Source of the DNA: Rhyzopertha dominica
Lineage: Eukaryota > Arthropoda > Insecta > Coleoptera > Bostrichidae
Assembly (NCBI GenBank): GCA_025024175.1
Contig: QCXZ01000041.1
Span: 429,786-493,785 of the forward strand
Direction of reading: 5' to 3'
DNA length: 64,000 nucleotides
Shown: positions 23,055-54,895 of the stretch, in pieces
Layout of the letters: each line of letters begins with the position of its first letter
Position numbering within the stretch: the stretch's first letter is position 1
Notes under the pieces: model-generated
What the model saw: only the letters and a program-made list of their open reading frames with translations
What the model was told of the DNA's origin: nothing
Database searches by the model: none
Translations under genes and position numbers: made by a program

Positions 23055-24190
23055 TAATAGCTGACAGGTCAGCCATATATGTTGTGTTTGCGATACCATA
23101 CTCTGTTTTCTACTACTTAAATAATTAGCCAACCACTGGTGAACGTTTCCCTGAAAACCATATTGAAATAATTTTCTGAGCAATATCGACCTGTCAATTG
23201 TCTCAAAAGCTCGCTTCAAATCGAGAAAAACACAAACAATATACTTATTAGTGCTAATATCGGCATAAAATTTACTGAGAGTCAACTGGAGGGCACTCTC
23301 ACAAGAGTGATTTTGCCTAAATCCGGATTGATAAGGCAACAATATTTCATATTTTTTCTACGTGCTGTAAGAGTTGTCTGTAAATTACCATTTCCAATAT
23401 CTTCTCAACAACAGGCAAAGTATTAATTGGTCTAAATTCGCTGCACTCAATAGTGTTTGCCACCTTTGGTATAGGAAATATAGTACTAATTTTAATGAAG
23501 TTGGACACACAGGCACCAGACAGCGAAGTGTTAATGAAATTCAAAATAACATGACCTGTAGTTTGAAATATTCTTTTTAGGATTCTAGAGTTAGTGCAAT
23601 CATTCACATGGAATTTATTATCCAGATTATTAACTATTTTCCTTAGTTGACTCATGTCCACTCGGCTGAATTCCGATATATCACGATATCACTGACAATT
23701 GAACAAATACTTTCTATAAAATAATTATTGAACCTATTCGCAATCTTCACAGTATCTCTTACCAAAATCATATGATCATCACAGTAGAAACGGACCCAAC
23801 TATAGTCACACTGATTTTTTGTATTTAGAAGTTTTTTTTAATGTTTTCCACATCATATTGGAGTTATCCTTAAAACAATCAATTTTTTGTGGTAGTAACG
23901 TCGCTCTTTCTCCCTAAGTAAACCTACAACCTCATTCCGCTTTGATTTATACAGGTGAGCACCCTGTTTTGCTGGTTACTACCCCTAAATGCTTTATATG
24001 CAATGTCCCGTTCCCTAATTTTGTTTTTCACATCACTATCAAACCAAGGTAACCTATTTTTTATATTAAAAGTAATAATCGGTGCAACTGCATTGACCAC
24101 TTCTTCACAGTTTTTTTATAAATTCCAAGTACAGATTATCTACATCAATTGTTAGCCATTCTTCTTGGCTTGGTCACTTTTTGGCAGTTT
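23055..24190 (-). mobile_element. 5'- and 3'-truncated LINE with reverse-transcriptase N-terminal half
   Basis: Read on the minus strand from high to low coordinates: LPWFDSDVKNKIRERDIAYK (about 24,050-23,990) is the linker typical between LINE endonuclease and RT. FRPINTLPVVEKILEMVI (about 23,450-23,390) is RT region 0/1. After a one-base frame change come LPYQSGFRQNHSCESAL and FLDLKRAFETID, where the first Asp is the catalytic one of RT motif A. The frame ends just after YLSSRKQSM, before GVPQGS. Internal stops and frameshifts make it a dead copy. It ends about 600 bp upstream of the ovo start. Confidence 0.8.
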
Positions 24191-24379
24191 ATTCACCATA
24201 TTTGGTATGAATGAGGCAACCTTTTGGGGACACTCGCACTTTACTCACGTTCCGGCAGTAATTATTGTTGCAGAAACGGTATTTGTTTGGTGGTGAGCTC
24301 TGATGGTATAACGATTAGAGTCTGGGAGACATTTATTGCAGAACAAAAGCGGATAGAAGACCAAATCTTTTTAGCACGG

Positions 24380-24785
24380 GAGCTCAAATTCCGTCTTCCA
24401 GACACATCCATCCACCCAGCCGTTCCATACTGGCGGCGCTAATAAAAAACGCGGAAGGGGTACAAGCGCAAAATCCAACAGGTAGCTCCTCCGCGGCTCT
24501 CGGCACTTGCCAAGCCAGTTGGAATGGCCAAACCTGAACAGGTCGACCGGCAGCGGACGGGGAAGGGGGAGGACAACACAACGGTTCACAGCAAACCGAG
24601 GCCTCGTCGGTCATCAGTCTCGACAAGGACCGTGGAAGAGCAGCACACGCCACAGGATACCGCCGTCGTGACGCTGAATGACAGGGATAAACACTACACG
24701 TGTGCGTGTCTTGTGCAGTGCGTAACCGAAACTGGAGCTAGTGCATGGTGTGACTGTTCGGATGCGGTGACGCTTGTGCGCCAAG
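24380..24785 (+). promoter_or_regulatory. GC-rich 5' leader and probable promoter region of ovo
   Basis: The composition becomes GC-rich from about 24,380 up to and beyond the ovo start codon at 24,786, unlike the AT-rich flanks. Upstream ATGs in other frames (for example 24,524) would overlap the ovo start and look like 5' UTR artefacts rather than genes. No clear TATA box was found; the transcription start cannot be placed from sequence alone. Confidence 0.4.
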
Positions 24786-44946
<20,161 letters not shown>

Positions 44947-46100
44947 ATGAGATTTATATTTATTTTTTTTAATTTATTTACTGTAACCGTCCATCTGTTA
45001 AGTTTTTTAATCTCGTTTAAGGATAAATTATCTCTTCTTCTGTGATATTGTCGTTTTCACTTATTAAGACAGTGCTTCCACCATTTTTTAGATGGTAACA
45101 GATTCGCCTATAACGCAAAACATTGTGAAACGAAATGTCAAATGAGGCAAGTATAGCCAAATAAAATCGCTCTCGAGTTTTGGGGCACTTATGATCAAAT
45201 ATCGGGTTAATTGTGCAATCAGGTGACTGGTAAGTTTGGGGATCTACATAAGTTATTAGTTTTAGTAGAAGACCAACATTATGAATCTCTGGAGCTTTGT
45301 CAAATTTTAGAAAGCGCTAGTTATTTGATCGTTTCTATGCTTTGACGAGTTCCATTGTCAGGTGCTGTGGATTTTTGATCAAATCTATGGTGCTCGAGGA
45401 TTTAAAAGAAATAAACGGATGGTGAACTATTTATACACAGATTTAAAATATTATAGCTTCTAGCATGATTGTGCACCTTTTGAAATACCCTTCGTTTGTT
45501 TCTTTTAAACCTGTCCAGATGTGGTAGCACTAAATTTTATACTTTCTAGTGTGTCCACACCTTTACATGACAACGAATTGTAAATACTTAACTAGAGACA
45601 AAATTTGCTGAACTCTTTTTTTTGGCACTAATGCTCAACAGGTTTAGCAATTGTTTTGTTTTCATCTTGGATATTTGTTGACTGTGTGAATGATTGTGTT
45701 TGTACATAAATTTTTATGTTTAGTCTACATTAAGTACCTATGACTAAAAATGTTGATCGATAATCAACGTTTTATGGTATGACTTAGCCAGTACCTAATT
45801 TAAAATTAATTAATCGAGATTTATTATTTATGAACTCCCATTTTACATAACAGTATTCTTATACTTTACTCTAGATATTATATAGCTTAATCTTTAAAAT
45901 TTTTCGACTGTAATAAAATGTTTGTCTAATGGAGCTTCTTTAGAAAGAGAATGTAATCGAATTTTGTAATGTTATTTCCCACATCACAGTAACTTGTTGC
46001 AGTTCATGTTATATCACTTAAATGTAGATTTGATATATGTATGTTTCCTAATATCATATATTGTTGCATAATAAAATCTATGAATTTATGAAACATGTTG
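44947..46100 (+). other. Probable ovo 3' UTR
   Basis: After the stop codon at 44,944-44,946 there is no further coding signal. AATAAA hexamers occur at 45,912-45,917 and 46,070-46,075; the second is followed by a TG-rich stretch (GTTGTTTACTGTTGTTC) as expected downstream of a cleavage site. The true end needs RNA evidence. Confidence 0.45.
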
Positions 46101-49100
46101 TTTACTGTTGTTCGCATATTATACAAACTATGCAAATGTCAGAATTTTTAAACACCTTAGCGTTTTTGTTTATTCTGTCTGCAATGCATTGTTTAGAAGG
46201 CACGACGCTACTATTTGATTCAAATAACTTCAAATAGAGTCGCTACTGCTTTAAACTACGGTCATTACTGTTCTCAGCAAATAAAAATGACGCGTCTACT
46301 ACTACAAAACATCACTTACATTATTGTTGTTGCGCAGCGCAAAAGTGGACTGGTCCCTTTTTTGCTGTGGCTTCACAGAAAACGACAAATTATAATGCGG
46401 CACGGCACTAGGAATGCAAAAAAACCAATCACACGAATGTAAACACAACGGGCATTGATTTCTAACGCCGAAAACTTATAGATTTAAAATGATACCGCGG
46501 GTGATATCTAATAATATCAGTACAGCTATCTCTTCTAACCATTTGACCGATTAGAGCATACGGGGGTGAACTAAATCGACTGCAAAGCACAATGTATTAT
46601 TATTTTCATTGTTTCTACATTTTGAAGTAATAGGTCACTGGATCTACAGGTTACTATGGCCAAAGACGATTTTATTAAGACTGATCAACGCAATGTTAAA
46701 CTTGGACGCGCCCAATTGGTATGCGGCCACTAGGCGTCGACACCATCGAACCATTAGTTTGTCCTGCACCTGTAGGGTGTCGCTGATTAATTTTAAGCGC
46801 TAAAAGTCGACGTTGCCATGTTTACGCCTTATTCTTGTTTTTACGCGAATAACATGTAAATATAAAAAACGGTCTTGGCTAGTCATTTTTATGGCAAATA
46901 TAGGTAATACATTGGGCAATATTTTAAATAATCTTGAGTGGTAAACTAATTACTTAAATAACTGTATTTATGGACAAAGCAGAAATATGTAGTAGGTATG
47001 TCACTATGTCAGCGATGTGGTCTTTGTCTTATACACAGGCGTGTCCTGTCACGCAGAGACCCAGGGCAATGGAGATTAATAAGGGACCTTGCTTGAAAGG
47101 TCCGCAGGAAAAACATATTACTTCAAACAAAACTTTTAACGTTACAAATTTTCTTCGAAATTTAAATTGCCTACGACGAAAAAAAATTATATATAAAATA
47201 CGAACGCGCTTTTGCGAAATTAATCGTACAAATCGCATGCATATTGCTGGCCCAAACTTCGAATTATTTTTGACTGTATGCTAGGTATATCGCGACCAAC
47301 GTTGATTCAGATAAACTGTAAAAGCTTTCATCCCTTACTTTGCACAGCAATAAGTCATATATTTAACTTTTGATGTTAATGATCATTAAATAAATACACC
47401 GCTATTCACTCTTCTCAAACTGATTATATAAAAATGAAACTAAAATATAAAATTCAAGTAATGGACTGTACTATAAGTATTAATATTTTCAAACTTTCTA
47501 GTTCAAAAACATCATTTGTTTTATTAAACAAAACTACTTGTCGCCACGATCTTTTCTCGGTCCGCTGTGAACCTCCAGTAAGCGTTAATTCTTAATTGTA
47601 ACTTGTGGTTTTAATTGTAAATTTAACAACACAACATAGAATGTAAATACATAGTATTACGTGTTTGTAAATAAAATAGTGTTTGAAGGAAATTTAAATA
47701 AATTCAAGTATTTTGAATTACCTACTTCCACATCCAACGGATGGGAAGTATTGTATCGCGAAAAAAATTTGAGCACAAAAATTTCTTGTCTGTGGTATTG
47801 TTTGTGGACACGATAACTTTCGAAAGACTTAATATATGAACTTGAAATTTAGCAAACGTATAAATATCAACTACCCAAAAGCGACCTATTGTTTATGGGG
47901 TAAGTAGGGTATTGGAAAGGGGGCGAAATTGGGGGGGTAACTACCCTTTTTGCAAAATTTTTTTTTTCGTTTTAGTATGTGATTAGTAGTATAACTGCGA
48001 GTATTATTAGTTCTTATAAATTTTCGGTGCAGCAAACTATTTAGAATGTATTAGCAAAAAAGCGTCACTTAAAGAAAAGGGTGTTGCCTATATATCTTCG
48101 AATATATTTAATATATTCAAAAAATGAAAATACCACTAGATAGGAAAAAAATTTCTCGCCAAAAGTATCTTAGAAAATTTATTCAAAATTTTGAAATTTT
48201 CGAAATATTTCCAAAAAACCTATTTTGGACCCTGCTCGTACGATTTTTTTTAAGTTTTGGTATTATATAGAAAATCAAATTTCTGATCAGAAATCACTTT
48301 TGTAGTTTTTTTTGTTAAGTTGATAATTTTCGAGTTATTTGGAAAACACCTATTTTAAAATTTATATATTTTTGCTAATATCACGAGGACTGTTTGTCTT
48401 AGAATTTAAATGTGTAGAGAGAAAAAAATGCTCAAAACCTGATTAGGTACTAATCGTATAGTATAAGAAATAAAAACGTAACTGTCATTTTTACAATTGG
48501 ATGTGGAAGTATTGATTCAATTTGCAGCGGTTTTTTAATTATAGGTGGGTACCTATTAACGATATTATTGCATTTTTAGAATGCTCTTTTAATTGTATAT
48601 TATGATATTCTCTAATAAAGCGTAGCATTAAACAAATCAAATATTGTTGTGTAAAAGAAAATAACCAAATGTCTTATGGTTAATATTTCTTAAAATATCA
48701 ATATTGTAGTTAAAACATTTCAAGTATGGTCCTGTAATTCACTTAACGCCTACCCCCTTATAAAAGCACGACGCGTGGCAAAACAATGCAGTAGCAGTCC
48801 TCATATGTTTTTTTTTGTATTTTTGTAATACTGAACCCTGAAGCAGCAACATGCAGTTTTTGTTTGTTTTATCATCACATATATGTATATATTTTCATAC
48901 TTGTGTCGTTTTAATACAAATGTTTTGCTATCTGTACACATTATAATGTTTAATATTAATAAAATGCGAGTTATATACTGATTGTCAAGTTTTTTCATAC
49001 ATCTTAAAATGGGCATCCCTAATTTGTTGCATTTTAACCTTGCATTGTTTTGCTTAATAATATTCATGGTGTTTACCATAATACAGTTATGTATTGAACA

Positions 49101-50897
49101 CCTAATCTAAATTTTTCTAATTTTTAGAATAGTCAAGCGTGCGTAATAAGTTGTAATTATTAACAATGGCAAAGCATTTTAATTCAGATCTTTCAGAGCA
49201 CTGGAAACATAAACATCTTTTGGATCTTTTCGCACCATACCTTGCTTTCAGCGGTGGCGACTAAAAGTTATAGAGCGCAGCGCGAAACTGCATCGTACAT
49301 AAATCGGTATATATACCCGCTAAGCGCTAAGGTTTTACAGTATACTATAATGGGCAAACACGCATTATTCAAAGTATGGTGTTGCCGGTCCAGTGACAAG
49401 GTCATGTGNCGTAATTTGACCGAATAGACGTCGAGTTACATCATACGCCATCTGTTAACATGCATTAATACTGCTGGAGTACTCTTATAACGTTGGACAG
49501 TCTTATAAAATCGTCTTTGCTATGGCTTAACTGTTCTTTTTTATACAAAGGGGTGAACATACCAAAAGTGCACGCAATATAAGAACACTAGAGAATAGAG
49601 ATCACAAAATACTTTATTTCCTACAGGTTTGCACCCACTTACAAGAAAAGCATAGAAGATTACACATGCATAATGCTATCAAAAAATAATAATTATGTCT
49701 ATTTAACGAAAAATAAAGGAATACTTAATTCATAAAGGAAAACGTATTAAAGTAGTATAATGCTAGCAATAACCAGGGTCATAAAGAAACTCACGCGTGC
49801 TACGTGCAGTGTTAAAAAGATTACGTATGATATTTAAAATTTATTAAGTATACGGGGAATTTTTTATACCGATACGATTTTTCTGGCTGCAGAGCGTAAA
49901 AGAACGACAAGTTTTATATCTTTTTGGTACCTAACAATTACTGATGTAGGCGATCGCACTAGTACATTACATCTAGGTTTAATAGAATAAAAAGTCAGAT
50001 GTTGACGGGAATTTAAACGAAGTACAGCAAAATTAACTGTACACAATAAGAAACTACAGTGAATGCGATTATTTATTTGTTAGAACTTAACAATTAATAC
50101 TTTATGACGCGATTCTAATGAGACATAGTTAAAATCTTAATGTACTTGTTACTGTTATGCCAAATGAGTACCGCATATTGCAAATGGGATCTGACTCGAA
50201 ATAGACCTCCCTGAAAAATGTAGCAAAAGCATTTATGATATCCTCATACCTAACAAGTAATTATCCCTTCTGTGATATTTTTGTTCACAAAAGCTGTCGA
50301 CAAATTTGTGGAAGAAGCAATCTTGACGTTATGCGGTACTGACGACAAATGTTAAGTGAATCAAACGCTAAATAAATTGGATTGAAGGAAAGCGGGTAGT
50401 GGTTTTTCATCATGCTTCTCTACTGCTGTTAGGTGCTGTAACTTTTTTGCGGTGTAATTTATTACCTCTTTTCAGGAATGGGTTCAATGTGGGTGGTTAT
50501 TTAGTCCATCTATCTATGGGTTTGGAGTAAAAAATCTGCTACAGCACCCTCTAGTGATAAGATAATGTGTTGGTAAGAACTATTAGTTGCAAAATGATTT
50601 TTGCTGACTGTACTTACCTGTTACTGGATCCATAAATTACTAGTACATATTAAGTGAGGAACCACGAAAGGCAAATTAAAAATCATTTATCAATTCAATA
50701 ATAATTTCAACTGAGATAAATCTCTAAATTAGCAAGTACTGTATTTATAAAGTAGGTACAAATTTACTTCAAATGAAGAAGTGTAGATTTCAAAAAATAA
50801 ATGCCTCTGAAATAGATATTTAGTCAAGTACTCGATTCATAAAGTAGGTACCTGTAAAAATATATAGAAACAGACAAAATGAAAAAGATAAAATATT
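46101..50897. other. Intergenic DNA between ovo and NAD synthetase
   Basis: Apart from the MITE-like element at 47.7-48.5 kb no gene or named repeat was recognised. Somewhat GC-richer patches at 46.2-46.8 and 49.2-49.45 kb give short frames without similarity. There is one ambiguous base at 49,409. Confidence 0.5.
47723..48511. mobile_element. MITE-like element with 15-bp perfect terminal inverted repeats
   Basis: Left terminus TACTTCCACATCCAA (47,723-47,737) and right terminus TTGGATGTGGAAGTA (48,497-48,511) are exact reverse complements. Counting the outer TA as target-site duplication gives CTTCC...GGAAG ends, consistent with TA-targeting Tc1/mariner-type elements. The 789-bp interior has no coding frame and contains a G-run (AAAGGGGGCGAAATTGGGGGGG) and repeated AAAATTTT-type words. 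Confidence 0.7.
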
Positions 50898-50903
50898 TTT
50901 ATT
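50898..50903 (-). terminator. Polyadenylation signal for NAD synthetase
   Basis: AATAAA on the minus strand, about 100 bases after the proposed stop codon at 51,006-51,004 and in an AT-rich context. It supports the proposed last exon. Confidence 0.6.
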
Positions 50904-51003
50904 AGACTTAGGTAGTGTATTAAATAACAATACATAATATAATAAAAAGTAACTGCATAACAGTAGTAATCAAATATACCTAATTCCAATACCAACACAA
51001 GCA

Positions 51004-53733
51004 TTATACTGCAATTCCTGTACGGGACCTAGTTTTGCCATCGATTTTGCCACTCATACCAGAAAAAGCAGCTGAGCTGCTCCTTTTTAGAACAGATGCT
51101 TGATAGTCCATCTAAAATGGAATATGTTAGTTGGAGAATAAAAAAGAACACAACCTATTAACTTGTTTATCAATAGCCCTAAACTGCCACGACCAATTGG
51201 CCCTATACAAGAAGGGTCTGTGGTCAAACCGGTTATCATCAGGGCTGTAAGCTTCAGCATGATAAGACGGTGTCAGAACTGTCATTTTATGCCTGTTGAT
51301 TGCATAGCACCTGAAGAAATGTTTGACCTTCTCAGCAACCTCCCTAGGACTACAAACATCACCCCATATCTGCACCAACTTGCAGTACATGGAGAATGGT
51401 CCGCAGTTCTCCTGTTTCCTCAACTTTCCGAAAAGACTCAGTTCAGCATAGGTCATTCCCATGTCTTCCTCATCCGTCTGTGCTATTTGTCCAGCAGCCA
51501 AGGGCTCCAACTCGGCAGTAGGAGCCGCGGAAATTATTTCCCCTATAATGGGAATCTTAAATTTTTCTTTTCCATAATTGAGGAACATTCGGAGATCTGT
51601 CTTTGAAATACCACCAATGGGATTGACATCTGCACTCGAGCAGTCGTATTTCGTCATGTAACCACGTAAAGCTTCGTCTACGTTGGCCGAACCCAAGACC
51701 AGGAGGCCACCAGGTCTATTCCTGACCCATAGCATCAACTGGGCGAACAGGTATGAGAGAACCATGCGTAAGCGAGCTTGTATGTTTTGTAAGGCAAGGT
51801 TTTGTCTGGGACATCCCCCTTTGGTGGCAAACTTTGGAAATAGTCCGGTTACACTGCTGAATATCTCCAGGACTGCTGAAACTGCTCTATCTATGTTTAT
51901 TATCATGTGGTAACTGAAGAAATAAAAAATGATTTCTAATTAAACTAGAAATGTAGGGAAATTATACCTCCCAATTGCGGCTGCAAAAGTAGCAGCTCTT
52001 TGCCTGGTTTCTTTTGATGAGTTTTCTGTTCCCATGTAACAGGTAACTAACAACCTGTTGCATAGATCATTGGCTGATGTGGGAGTGTATTCGTTATCAG
52101 CCAGAATTCGGCGTAAATCTTGTAGGACCCTAACATCTAAGAATGGAAGCAAATATTTCAGGCAGAAGATAAGGGAAAAAGACAATTACCTCCTCTCTGT
52201 ACGTGGTCCAAAATCATAGAACACATAGAGAAGACTATCAGAGCTGTGCTGCTAGAATCAACCCCACCACTCAACGGCAAGAAAAAACCTCCCTGACCTG
52301 ACCGTCTCAAATAATCCCACAACCAGCATGCTGGTCCCTAAAATAATAATAATAATACCAATAATAGATACTTTAACCGAATTACTTGTGCTATTTCTTC
52401 TTCTGGTCGCAGATATTTCCAATCAATCGGTATCGAAGTAGGTAATACTGTATCATGTTCTGGAGACAAAGAAAAATCAACTACAATGCGAGGATATGAG
52501 GGTGAACTGGCTGCCAGGTCAGATCTCGACCTTAACCGATTACGGTAAGTTCGAATCTCTTCCAAATCAATCGTCGTTGATATCACCTCCTGTGAGAAAA
52601 AAATCTGCAATCCACCCCCCACATGAGAGGAACAGCTTACCACATCAACCATAGCAAACTGCCTCGACCTGGATATAATGTGCCCGTTTAAAGCTATGCA
52701 AGAACACCCATTAAAATACACCCTTTGACCATCACAGCCCCTTAGATTGCTGAAGACATAACAACCACCGGATTTGAAAGTGGCACTCTTCACCAGATCT
52801 ACGGTGACGTATGCCTTCCGTAGTTCCATGTAGCTTCCAGAAGAATTACAGATTATTTCAACACCATCAAGCCCCATTGCTATATGTGAGCTTTGTGGGT
52901 TCCATAGTTCTTCACATATTTCGAAACCTCGAATTCAAGTGTTGAAAGTACGTATTTTGATTAGAAAAATCACCTACCAATGCATGTATCTCTGGTTGCA
53001 ATTACAGCATCACCAAATGGAACAGTAGTTTGTCCCGTTACGGCAGATATCATTCGTGGTAAATGATAATCTTCTGTTTGCCTTAACTGAAAAAGCGCAT
53101 AGTCTACATCAAGTACCAATGAATTTCAATTATATTGTACATGCATCAATTTAAATAAAACACACAAGCCTTTTATTACAACACTAGAACCCAAGAAGAA
53201 TAATGATCATTAAAGAAAATAGATAAATGCTGGTACACAAAGGGAATACTTTTACTTAAAACATTCTGCTGTTTCACCTTTTTCCACCCAGTAAACCATC
53301 TGCCTTCACGGTAATTACCATCATTGCACATCATTATCTTTGGTCTTATCAACAGTATCTTCCCATTGTAAAATATCACACGACAATTGTACGCCACATT
53401 TTTATGCATCACCGGCATACCAACATCTACCAGCATATCCTTACAAAGCGGAGCAGTTAACAGTTCTAAAAGAACTTCCCAACTATGCAGAAAAGTGTCG
53501 CNTTCATGAAAGTGGTCTTCGCAGCTATAACCACTACAAAACCAATAAATTTACACAGTTAAAAATATCGACAATCTTCCGATCTACCATATCTCTAATT
53601 CAGGACCAGTACGGAATGTAGCACCCTGTTCTTTGGCTTCCAGAATAGACTCTAGTATTCTCTCTCTGTTGCCATCGAAATCAAGGGCCCACTGGTTTAG
53701 GGTGGCGCTTGCGATTGTGATCTTTCGGCCCAT
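51004..53733 (-). CDS. Nadsyn: Glutamine-dependent NAD+ synthetase
   Basis: Proposed exons, high to low: 53,733-53,588, 53,533-53,278, 53,086-52,978, 52,927-52,641, 52,589-52,386, 52,337-52,190, 52,136-51,968, 51,913-51,163 and 51,111-51,004; about 725 residues against 706 in the human enzyme. It makes NAD+ from nicotinic acid adenine dinucleotide, ATP and glutamine in the cytosol. Residues 1 to about 300 form the nitrilase-type glutaminase with E45 (GPELEIC), K114 (RPK) and nucleophile C175 (EICEELW). The synthetase domain has the P-loop LSGGVDSSS at 356-364, then [24 protein letters not shown] and [15 protein letters not shown]. Start: the ATG of [19 protein letters not shown] fits the family N-terminus. 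Most introns are 48-54 nt. The last junction (CAA then GTTAAT) is the least certain; without it the frame stops at 51,127. Base 53,502 is ambiguous, at codon 60. Confidence 0.93.
52590..52640 (-). other. 51-nt in-frame intron within the synthetase
   Basis: GTAAGC...CTCACAG on the minus strand, between GATGTG and GAGGTG. Its length is a multiple of three and it contains no stop, so it looks like coding sequence. The family sequence, however, runs directly from the DV residues to a V.T.TIDLEE-type segment, so it should be removed. Retention would insert 17 residues ([12 protein letters not shown]...). Confidence 0.75.
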
Positions 53734-54895
53734 ACTAGCCAACGTAGTGCTAAGAAATTACGAACAGTTGGATTAAACCCTGATTATGTTAATGTAGGTC
53801 CCTTGTAAGAGCTGTAAGTGTAGTGGAAGCAAACATAAATAGGGTGCAATGGACACAAACCTGGTAGAGATATTAGAATACGAGCAGTGACACATACTAA
53901 CCCAACTTTTTAGCAATAACGAACTATTTAGAATGAGATATCTGGTTCTAAACATGGGAATTGTTTGTTCATTACATAATTTATAGGCCTTTTAACTGGG
54001 AATGTAAGACTATTAAAGAAAACGTGTAAACAAATACTACTATCAGATAGACATGCAATGACAATGTTTTGAGGTTAACATTGACAATGACAATGACAGA
54101 AGTTGTTGTATAGACATTGACAGCTATTTAATAGAGATGGGCAACACTGAAGTGTATGTGAAGTCCTAATTTTTGTAATAATAGTAAATATTGTAAATAC
54201 ATATACAGATATGATAATAAAATGCCAGAGAATTTGTATTTGAAACAATTTTAAAATGTCTTCAAATTTTTATACCATATTCAATGGTTTCATATTCATA
54301 CATAATATTTCTTAGATGTATAGTAAAATTACTACAATTAAATAGGGGATCACACTAACTGTAATGAACAACAAAATAAATTATTATGTTGATATGCGTC
54401 TACAATAGGTAGATACCTTTTTTAACTAGTGTACCTACTCAAATAATCATCCTTTCGAAACAAATATAAAACTAAATTTATTGCCATAACTGTTTAGAAC
54501 GGCTTCTAAACATGCACTGATAACTATAGGTACAATAAAGAAATCGTCCTGAACTATACAATCCATTTTGCATGGGTATTCATGTAAAGGATGAATTATT
54601 GCCCCGCGATTTCACAAAGAGTACCTAGTACTAGTCGTGCTGCACTCCTTCCATAAATAAAATCAATGCTCAATTATTTAAATGAAATCCATTATTTAAT
54701 TTCCTTAATTATACTAATTCGATTACTTACAACAGTTTTGTTGAAAGCACGACGCTTTATTATTTGTGCGCCATGCACGAATAAAAAACAATTCGTTCCT
54801 GAATAAATTTTCTACACAAAAAGCGAAAACGAGACGGTTTCATCGATCCAACATCATCTCCATGGAAATGGGTTTGAAATTTTGTACAATGTGGC
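53734..54895. promoter_or_regulatory. Divergent intergenic region between NAD synthetase and carboxypeptidase
   Basis: The two genes point away from each other with about 1.16 kb between start codons, so their promoters lie here, though not necessarily shared. ATCTCCATGGAAAT at 54,856-54,869 matches the RFX X-box pattern RYYNYY-N(1-3)-RRNRAC with one mismatch, at the last base, 26 bases before the carboxypeptidase ATG. RFX sites mark many ciliary genes, which would suit this enzyme, but a one-mismatch hit is weak. The rest is AT-rich, with CAATGACAATGACA-type short repeats near 54,055-54,090. Confidence 0.4.
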
